NCBI GenBank assembly: GCA_016180645.1
Contig: JACPAV010000046.1
Coordinates: 1-6,648 of the forward strand
Reading direction: 5' to 3'
Origin: Nitrospirota bacterium
GTDB lineage: Bacteria; JACPQY01
Length of the DNA stretch: 6,648 bases
The notes under the pieces are model-generated. The model saw only the letters and a program-made list of their open reading frames with translations, had not been told where the DNA came from and ran no database searches. This document shows, piece after piece, positions 1 through 4,334 of this stretch; the first letter of the stretch is position 1; each line of letters opens with the position of its first letter. The position numbers and the translations under genes are program-made.

Positions 1-38
1 GGATGGGAAGGTATCTTCAGCCACCGCTCAAGCGATTC

Positions 39-97
39 GTAGGGGAGCATCTTCAGATGCTCCCTCTTGTCGGGAGGGTCTGAAGACCCTCCCCTAC
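39..97. repeat. REPIN-like inverted pair, copy 1
   Basis: GTAG (39-42) is followed by a perfect 10-bp stem GGGAGCATCT / AGATGCTCCC (43-52 with 55-64, loop TC). A 7-base spacer TCTTGTC follows. Then comes a second perfect stem GGGAGGGTCT / AGACCCTCCC (72-81 with 84-93, loop GA) and CTAC (94-97), the reverse complement of GTAG. The second palindrome read on the minus strand matches the first except for three arm positions and their partners (CAT/ATG against GGT/ACC). This layout, two head-to-head palindromes each led by GTAG, is known for REP sequences mobilised by REP-associated tyrosine transposases (RAYTs). The assignment to that class is by architecture only, since no RAYT gene lies in the window. 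Confidence 0.75.
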
Positions 98-170
98 GCA
101 TAATGACCAACACAAACCTTTCAAAAAATGGCAAGAGTCGAGTTTAGAGCCTCTGACAGAATGCCGATTC

Positions 171-196
171 GTAGGGGAGCATTTTCAGATGCTCCC
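171..196 (+). repeat. Single REP-like palindrome, copy 2
   Basis: GTAG (171-174) is followed by the stem GGGAGCATTT / AGATGCTCCC (175-184 with 187-196, loop TC). It differs from copy 1 by one C-to-T change, leaving a T opposite G, which would still pair as a G-U wobble in RNA. The second, inverted palindrome is missing. After CTCTTGTC the sequence becomes CTTGCCTCC and then restarts as copy 3. It is therefore an unpaired REP-like element, probably left by an unequal recombination or deletion event inside the array. Confidence 0.7.
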
Positions 197-214
197 TCTT
201 GTCCTTGCCTCCTC

Positions 215-273
215 GTAGGGGAGCACCTTCAGGTGCTCCCTCTTGTCGGGAGGGTCTGAAGACCCTCCCCTAC
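215..273. repeat. REPIN-like inverted pair, copy 3
   Basis: Same build as copy 1: GTAG (215-218), stem GGGAGCACCT / AGGTGCTCCC (219-228 with 231-240), spacer TCTTGTC, stem GGGAGGGTCT / AGACCCTCCC (248-257 with 260-269), then CTAC (270-273). In the first stem a T-A pair of copy 1 has become C-G, both partners changing together. The second stem is identical to copy 1. Confidence 0.75.
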
Positions 274-346
274 GCATCATGACCAACACAAACCTTTCAA
301 AGAATGGCAAAAGTCGAGCTTAGAGCCTCTGACAGAATGCCGATTC

Positions 347-405
347 GTAGGGGAGCACCTTCAGGTGCTCCCTCTTGTCGGGAGGGTCTGAAGACCCTCC
401 CCTAC
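347..405. repeat. REPIN-like inverted pair, copy 4
   Basis: GTAG (347-350), stem GGGAGCACCT / AGGTGCTCCC (351-360 with 363-372), spacer TCTTGTC, stem GGGAGGGTCT / AGACCCTCCC (380-389 with 392-401), then CTAC (402-405). It is identical to copy 3 over this span. It is the copy nearest to the 3' end of the FkbM gene, 58 bp from its stop codon, and may form strong hairpins in any read-through transcript of that gene. Confidence 0.75.
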
Positions 406-463
406 GCATCATGACCAACGTAAACCTTTCGAAGAATGGCAAAAGTCGAGCTGAGGTATCCCG

Positions 464-1342
464 TCAGGATCGCGTGCAGAAGAGATTCACCTTCCACGAT
501 GGGTCTGACCGGCGAAGCATGTCCGAGCTGAGCGGCCCGAGAGAGCGCGACTCGTCATTGATGGCTTGAATCGAGAAGCCCAGTTCGCGGATTTGCCGCA
601 CGAACGCGTCCGGTGGAGTGCCGCCGCTTCGCAGCAACACGGGAGCAAGCTCCAACAAGAGGACCAAGTCGCGATTCCGGCTCAATGTTTTTTTCATTCC
701 CTTGAGCGCGTACGGTTCATGGCCTTCGATGTCCATCTTGATGACATCAACCTTTTCGGAACCGATCTCGTCGTCCAGGGCGACGCATTCGACCTTAAGT
801 TCTCCCTTCGTTCGGATGTCAGGGTGCGGATACAACCCGTGTGAGTGCGAGCCCTCGGAAAGCAGGATGGATGCCGTGCCCGACTCCTCTCCCACGGCTT
901 TGGGCACAATCGTTACGATTCCACCGCACTCATGCAGGTCGATGTTGCGCCGCAGGACCGTGAGATTGGTGGGGACCGGCTCGAAGGCAAGCACTCTTCC
1001 CTCCGCACCCGTCTTCCGGGCCGCGAGGACCGAGAAGTAACCGAACTGAGCGCCGACATCAACCACCCGGGCGCCGCGCCGGACGCTCTCCGTGAAAAGC
1101 TGCGCGGTGAACGGCTCGTACGGTTTCGAATGATAGGCGTCGAAGTCGGCCGTGTCCGCGTAGACGTACAGGGGAACTTCGCCCACGCGGGTGAGAATGA
1201 GGCTGTCGCGCGCCAGGAGCCGCAAGAGGACCGATCGACCCCTCCGTTTGAGAATCCGCACGATTCTTGAGCGTCCCAACAGCGTCTTGTTCAAAGAGAG
1301 GTTCAGCGCCTTGGCGGACTGGAGAATGCGCCCTCTGACCAT
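464..1342 (-). CDS. FkbM-family SAM-dependent methyltransferase
   Basis: Predicted 292-residue cytoplasmic methyltransferase using S-adenosylmethionine, probably an O-methyltransferase. The Rossmann motif I is VVDVGAQFGYFSVLAA (about residues 93-108). The acidic strand-2 motif is VLAFEPVPTNL (117-127), and the family hallmark VDVIKMDIEGHE is at 198-209. Together these are the FkbM pattern. The basic N-terminus (about residues 1-45) shows no signal peptide or clear membrane segment. The ATG at 1342 is preferred: the frame stays open to 1552, but that extension is low-complexity, Arg/Pro-rich, and runs antisense over the neighbouring gene. No Shine-Dalgarno lies before this ATG, but a promoter-like pair sits just upstream. 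The gene is divergent from the GT-C/methyltransferase genes and its stop is 11 bp from the REP array. FkbM enzymes methylate varied substrates, often glycans or secondary metabolites. The neighbours favour a glycan, but the substrate is not identifiable. Confidence 0.88.
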   Translation of the reverse strand: MVRGRILQSAKALNLSLNKTLLGRSRIVRILKRRGRSVLLRLLARDSLILTRVGEVPLYVYADTADFDAYHSKPYEPFTAQLFTESVRRGARVVDVGAQFGYFSVLAARKTGAEGRVLAFEPVPTNLTVLRRNIDLHECGGIVTIVPKAVGEESGTASILLSEGSHSHGLYPHPDIRTKGELKVECVALDDEIGSEKVDVIKMDIEGHEPYALKGMKKTLSRNRDLVLLLELAPVLLRSGGTPPDAFVRQIRELGFSIQAINDESRSLGPLSSDMLRRSDPSWKVNLFCTRS

Positions 1343-1348
1343 TCGCGC

Positions 1349-1377
1349 AAGATAGCCTACCGAACGACGGGGTTCAA
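1349..1377 (-). promoter_or_regulatory. Candidate sigma70-like promoter of the FkbM gene, possibly leaderless
   Basis: On the minus strand, TTGAAC (1377-1372, four of six matches to TTGACA) and TATCTT (1354-1349, four of six to TATAAT) are separated by exactly 17 bp. The -10-like box ends six bases before the ATG at 1342, so transcription would start at or within a base or two of the start codon. That fits the lack of a ribosome binding site. Both hexamers are imperfect, so this is an inference from spacing and position. Confidence 0.4.
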
Positions 1378-1385
1378 CAGTCCCC

Positions 1386-1390
1386 GGAGG
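1386..1390 (+). promoter_or_regulatory. Shine-Dalgarno GGAGG deciding the start of the PA14/GT-C gene
   Basis: GGAGG lies five bases before the GTG at 1396, an ideal spacing. It overlaps too closely to serve the GTG at 1390. It also forms the 3' edge of a small potential hairpin, CGGGG (1368-1372) with CCCCG (1382-1386), whose last base is the first base of the GGAGG. Confidence 0.5.
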
Positions 1391-1395
1391 TGGAC

Positions 1396-3579
1396 GTGGA
1401 ATATCGGACTTGCTACAAGGTCCCGATGCGGTCGCTTCGGAACGTGATGGCCCCGGGTAGTGTCGAGAGCCCGGCAGGCGGCAGAGGCCTCGGTTCTTCC
1501 ACGGCGACGAGGGCCGGAGCCGTCGATGGGCTCGTCCAACTGCTGGCCGCACTCGTTCTCACCTGGCCCCTCGCGCCTCACCTCTTCGATCGCCTTGGAG
1601 GGAACGCTGGTGATCCCCTGCAAACGCTCTGGTCTTGGTGGTGGCTGCACGATGCCATCATGTCGTTGAAGAATCCCTTCTTTTCGGACCACGTGTACCA
1701 TCCCCAGGGGGCGACGCTGATCTTCCAAACATTCGACCTCCCAAGCGCGGCGATCGCCTTCCCGTTTTGGGGGGTGCTGCCTCCTGTAGCGATTTACAAC
1801 GTCGCGGTTCTCTTTGCGTTCATTCTGACCGGGTATGGGATGGTGCGGCTGCTCCGCGAGCTTGGAGTGGACCGGTTCACCGCGCATGGCATGGCGATCC
1901 TTTTCTCCGCCACGCCCTACCACATGGCGCACGCCATGGGCCACCAACAGCTGGTCAACATGGGCTGGATCCCGCTCTTCCTCGTGCGCGCGCACCGGCT
2001 GCTCGCAGGGCGCGGGACGCTTCGCGACGGCGTGTGGGGCGGATTCCACCTGGCTCTGGCCACCCTGGCAAGCTGGTACCACCTCCTGTTCGTCATGGTG
2101 TTGATCCCCTTTCTCGCTCTCCACGCACTGATCGCCCATCGCCGTACGGTGGCGACCGGACGTCTTTGGGGACGGCTCGTGTCGCTCGGGGTCATCTTCC
2201 TCGCGTTGGCGGGTCCGCTCCTGCGGGCGGTGATGATCGAGCGGAACAAGGAGCCCGTTGAGGGCGCCCACGATTCGGCCGAATACTCCGCCGATCTGGA
2301 GGCTTTCTTCATCCCGAATGAAATCCAAGCGTGGTCCCGATGGACAGGGGCGAAGGCGCGGCAATGGACGGGGAACAAGGCGGAAACCGCTGTGTACACA
2401 GGGTACGTTGTCCTGACCGGCGCAATCGCCGGGATCGTCCTCGGGGGGGGGGCAGCGCGGGTCTATGGCTTGGCGGGTCTTGCGGCGGCCGTCCTCTCAA
2501 TGGGTCCCTACCTGCAAATCGGCGGCGAGATCCACCGCGACGTTCGAATGCCCTACCTGATGCTGGAACGGCTCCTGCCTCCCATTCAGTTCATGGGCGT
2601 TCCCTCCCGGCTCGGGTACGTCATGTACCTGGGGCTCCTCGTCTCCATGGGCCTCGGCTTGACCCGGCTGTGGGAGAAGCGGATCCGATCCGGCCAAAAT
2701 CGGAAAGCGTTCGTTTTGGGCATCGGCGTGTTCTCTGTGGTGCTCCTCGAATACGCCCCGCGGCAGATTCGGACCACCCGTCTCCAGGTCCCGGCGCCAA
2801 TGCGGGAATGGGCCCAGGATACGGATTCATACGCCGTGTTGGACCTATCCGACCCTTACTTGATGTTGTGGCATGCCATGCATCACCGCAAACCCATCGT
2901 CGGAGGCAATCTCTCGCGAACGCCCGAGCGATTGAGCGGCTGGTACAACGCCCTGGAGATGGTTCAGGCCACCGACCATCCGACGCCGAGGCCCGCGCCG
3001 ATCTTCACGCGCATCGATCCGGACGTTTCCTTCGATTGGGGCGACGGTTCGCCGGACCCGCGGTTGGAGCCGGATGGGTTCCGCATCGAGTGGTCGGGCT
3101 ACCTCAAAGTACCCGCCGGCGGAAACTGGATCTTTCACGTGGCCTCCGACGACAGCGCCTCGCTTTGGATCGACGAGAAACTCATCGTGGAGATCCCCGG
3201 TGTTCACCCCTTGGAATGGAAGTCCGGTCGGGTGCGCCTCGAAAAAGGGCGTCACCCGATCCGCCTCAACTACGAGGAAGGCACGGGCAAGGCCGGCGTG
3301 ATTCTCCAGTGGGAATGGCCGGGCATCGGCCGACTGGACATTCCGGCTGAAGCCTTGACCACCGATGATGGCAAGCCCGGCCTCGAAGGCACCTACTCCA
3401 AGTTCGTGGCAGGATGCGGCAGGGATCCCCAAGGCATCCTCCGGCAATTGAGAGACTTGCAGGTCCGATATGTCGTGACCCGCGATGGCGGCGACGACAC
3501 CTGCGTTGCGACGGACCTCGGAATGGAGAAGACCTACGAAGGAGAAGGAGTCCGCATCCACCGCGTCGGCTCGCCTTGA
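1396..3579 (+). CDS. Multi-pass GT-C-like membrane protein with embedded PA14 domain
   Basis: About 727 residues. Residues 45 to 452 hold roughly ten hydrophobic segments (for example 45-61, 129-150, 214-245, 260-280, 332-373, 406-424, 437-452). The first loop contains GDPLQTLWSWWW and then NPFFSDHVYHPQGATL, a pattern of large GT-C-type membrane glycosyltransferases. A non-membrane C-terminal part follows: YAVLDLSDP and HHRKPIVGGNLSR (about 479-508), then a PA14 domain (about 535-653) with RIDPDVSFDWGDGSPDP, WSGYL, SDDSASLWIDEKLIVEI and IPAEAL. The end, LRDLQVRYVVTRDG (about 684-698), is again typical of the membrane-protein family. PA14 domains are beta-barrels that often bind carbohydrate, and it probably lies outside the membrane. 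GTG 1396 is chosen for its GGAGG; GTG 1390, ATG 1426 or ATG 1447 are alternatives. It probably handles a lipid-linked sugar, but catalysis is unproven and the acceptor unknown. Confidence 0.85.
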   Translation: MEYRTCYKVPMRSLRNVMAPGSVESPAGGRGLGSSTATRAGAVDGLVQLLAALVLTWPLAPHLFDRLGGNAGDPLQTLWSWWWLHDAIMSLKNPFFSDHVYHPQGATLIFQTFDLPSAAIAFPFWGVLPPVAIYNVAVLFAFILTGYGMVRLLRELGVDRFTAHGMAILFSATPYHMAHAMGHQQLVNMGWIPLFLVRAHRLLAGRGTLRDGVWGGFHLALATLASWYHLLFVMVLIPFLALHALIAHRRTVATGRLWGRLVSLGVIFLALAGPLLRAVMIERNKEPVEGAHDSAEYSADLEAFFIPNEIQAWSRWTGAKARQWTGNKAETAVYTGYVVLTGAIAGIVLGGGAARVYGLAGLAAAVLSMGPYLQIGGEIHRDVRMPYLMLERLLPPIQFMGVPSRLGYVMYLGLLVSMGLGLTRLWEKRIRSGQNRKAFVLGIGVFSVVLLEYAPRQIRTTRLQVPAPMREWAQDTDSYAVLDLSDPYLMLWHAMHHRKPIVGGNLSRTPERLSGWYNALEMVQATDHPTPRPAPIFTRIDPDVSFDWGDGSPDPRLEPDGFRIEWSGYLKVPAGGNWIFHVASDDSASLWIDEKLIVEIPGVHPLEWKSGRVRLEKGRHPIRLNYEEGTGKAGVILQWEWPGIGRLDIPAEALTTDDGKPGLEGTYSKFVAGCGRDPQGILRQLRDLQVRYVVTRDGGDDTCVATDLGMEKTYEGEGVRIHRVGSP
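2443..2452 (+). repeat. Run of ten G inside the PA14/GT-C gene
   Basis: Ten consecutive G encode Gly-Gly-Gly plus the first base of an Ala codon, at about residues 350-353 in a membrane segment (IVLGGGAARV). As written the tract is in frame, since the PA14 domain downstream is intact. Homopolymer G tracts of this length are slippage-prone in replication and in sequencing. One extra G would shift reading into a frame that stays open until a stop at 3348-3350, which would destroy the PA14 domain. Confidence 0.95.
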
Positions 3580-3605
3580 ACCGTGAAAGCCCATGCGCCG
3601 GCTGT

Positions 3606-3634
3606 TTGTAAGCACCGGGAAGGTGGAGTAGATT
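3606..3634 (+). promoter_or_regulatory. Weak candidate promoter before the methyltransferase-GT pair
   Basis: TTGTAA (3606-3611) and TAGATT (3629-3634) are 17 bp apart, each with four of six consensus matches, in the 83-bp gap after the PA14/GT-C gene. It would give a leader of about 20 bases before the ATG at 3663. Such matches occur by chance, so read-through from the upstream gene is an equal alternative. Confidence 0.22.
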
Positions 3635-3662
3635 TCCCGACAAGAACGAGCCGCCACTCCTC

Positions 3663-4334
3663 ATGGACGCCACCAAACAAATCCGTGATTTTTTCGAGGA
3701 GGTCTCGCCCGATTTCGCTGGAAGTATCCACCCGTATGCCGCGCGAAGGCGGGGTGAGGCGCTCAGCCTTCATGCGAAGGGAGACATCCTGGAAGTCGGC
3801 TGCGGATCGGGGGCTGTCACCACCCACCTCGCTCGCAAAGGGAGGGTCGTGGCGGGCGATGTGGCACACGGCATGGTTCGGCAGACGTGCGCGTCGCTCC
3901 GCGTTCCCGGCGTGGTCTTCGACGGGTGCGCCTTTCCCTTCCGCGACCATTCCTTCGATACAGTGGCCTGCGCCGAGGCGATCTACTATCTGAACCGGCC
4001 TCTGGATCTCATACGGGAAGCCCATAGGATTCTGCGGCCCGGCGGCCTCCTGGCCCTGACGTGTATGGTCGGGTTCTGGCAGCGGGTGGATCGAACAAGA
4101 ATCCGTCTTGGGCGCCTTGGCCTGTGGATTGGGTCGGAGGTCCCTCCGCTTCCAAACATCCTGCCGCAGCATGAGGTGAAGAGGGGAATAGTGGAACTTG
4201 GTTTTGCACTCCAAGAAAGTCGGCCGATGATCCTGTTTCCTTCCGATCGTCTCGACGGCCTTAACCGGTGGTTGGAGAGGACTCCGCTCGGCCGAGGTGC
4301 TATTTTCTGGGTATTGACCGGTGAGAAAAGATAG
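3663..4334 (+). CDS. Class I SAM-dependent methyltransferase (Methyltransf_11 type)
   Basis: A 223-residue soluble protein. Motif I is ILEVGCGSGAVTTHLA (about residues 42-57), the SAM-binding glycine loop. The acidic residue after strand 2 is in VVAGDVAHGM (62-71), motif II/III is FPFRDHSFDTVACAEAIYYL (91-110), and HRILRPGGLLALT (121-133) is the post-motif III typical of UbiE/Methyltransf_11 enzymes. It has no signal peptide or membrane segment, so it should act in the cytoplasm. The ATG at 3663 has only a weak ribosome-binding context, but the N-terminus (IRDFFEEVSPDFAG) looks like a normal family start. It lies 83 bp after the PA14/GT-C gene and overlaps the next glycosyltransferase by 14 bp, so the two are probably translated together. 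The substrate is unknown; a sugar, a lipid carrier or a quinone-like compound are all possible, and the context favours a glycan or lipid intermediate. Confidence 0.88.
   Translation: MDATKQIRDFFEEVSPDFAGSIHPYAARRRGEALSLHAKGDILEVGCGSGAVTTHLARKGRVVAGDVAHGMVRQTCASLRVPGVVFDGCAFPFRDHSFDTVACAEAIYYLNRPLDLIREAHRILRPGGLLALTCMVGFWQRVDRTRIRLGRLGLWIGSEVPPLPNILPQHEVKRGIVELGFALQESRPMILFPSDRLDGLNRWLERTPLGRGAIFWVLTGEKR

Larger units (their letters stand above)
37..452. repeat. Tandem array of 132-bp units carrying paired REP-like palindromes
   Basis: Units begin with TCGTAGGGG at 37, 169, 213 and 345, so the spacings are 132, 44 and 132 bp, and the last unit stops at 452. Units at 37, 213 and 345 each carry two palindromes and then a shared non-palindromic stretch (98-168, 274-344 and 406-452) beginning GCATAATGACC or GCATCATGACC. 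The unit at 169 is cut to 44 bp, exactly a third of 132, and keeps only its first palindrome. Unit 4 loses similarity at 453, next to the FkbM stop codon. Copies 3 and 4 are closest to each other, as expected if a recent tandem duplication made them. No credible protein is encoded: short open frames here run through the palindromes. It is read as a REP/BIME-like array that grew by tandem duplication. Confidence 0.9.

Noticed and set aside
37-452. CRISPR array
   Set aside because: The repeats are long palindromic units with a 132-bp period, and the stretches between palindromes are copies of each other, not unique spacers. No cas gene is present.
375-569. Short plus-strand open frame across the end of the repeat array
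   Set aside because: It runs through the palindromes and then antisense to the FkbM gene, with no ribosome binding site and no family-like residues.
1343-1552. N-terminal extension of the FkbM protein to the ATG at 1552
   Set aside because: The extra 70 residues are Arg/Pro/Ser-rich, match no FkbM feature and lie antisense to the start of the divergent gene. The promoter-like pair at 1349-1377 also argues for ATG 1342.
1357-2364. 335-residue minus-strand open frame
   Set aside because: It is the antisense shadow of the GT-C gene: its residues are rich in Arg, Pro, Glu and His as expected from reading GC-rich coding DNA backwards, and it shows no domain.
2331-3350. 339-residue plus-strand open frame in another frame
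   Set aside because: It is a shadow of the PA14 region, Arg/Pro-rich with no motif. It is noted only because a one-base insertion in the G10 tract would enter it.
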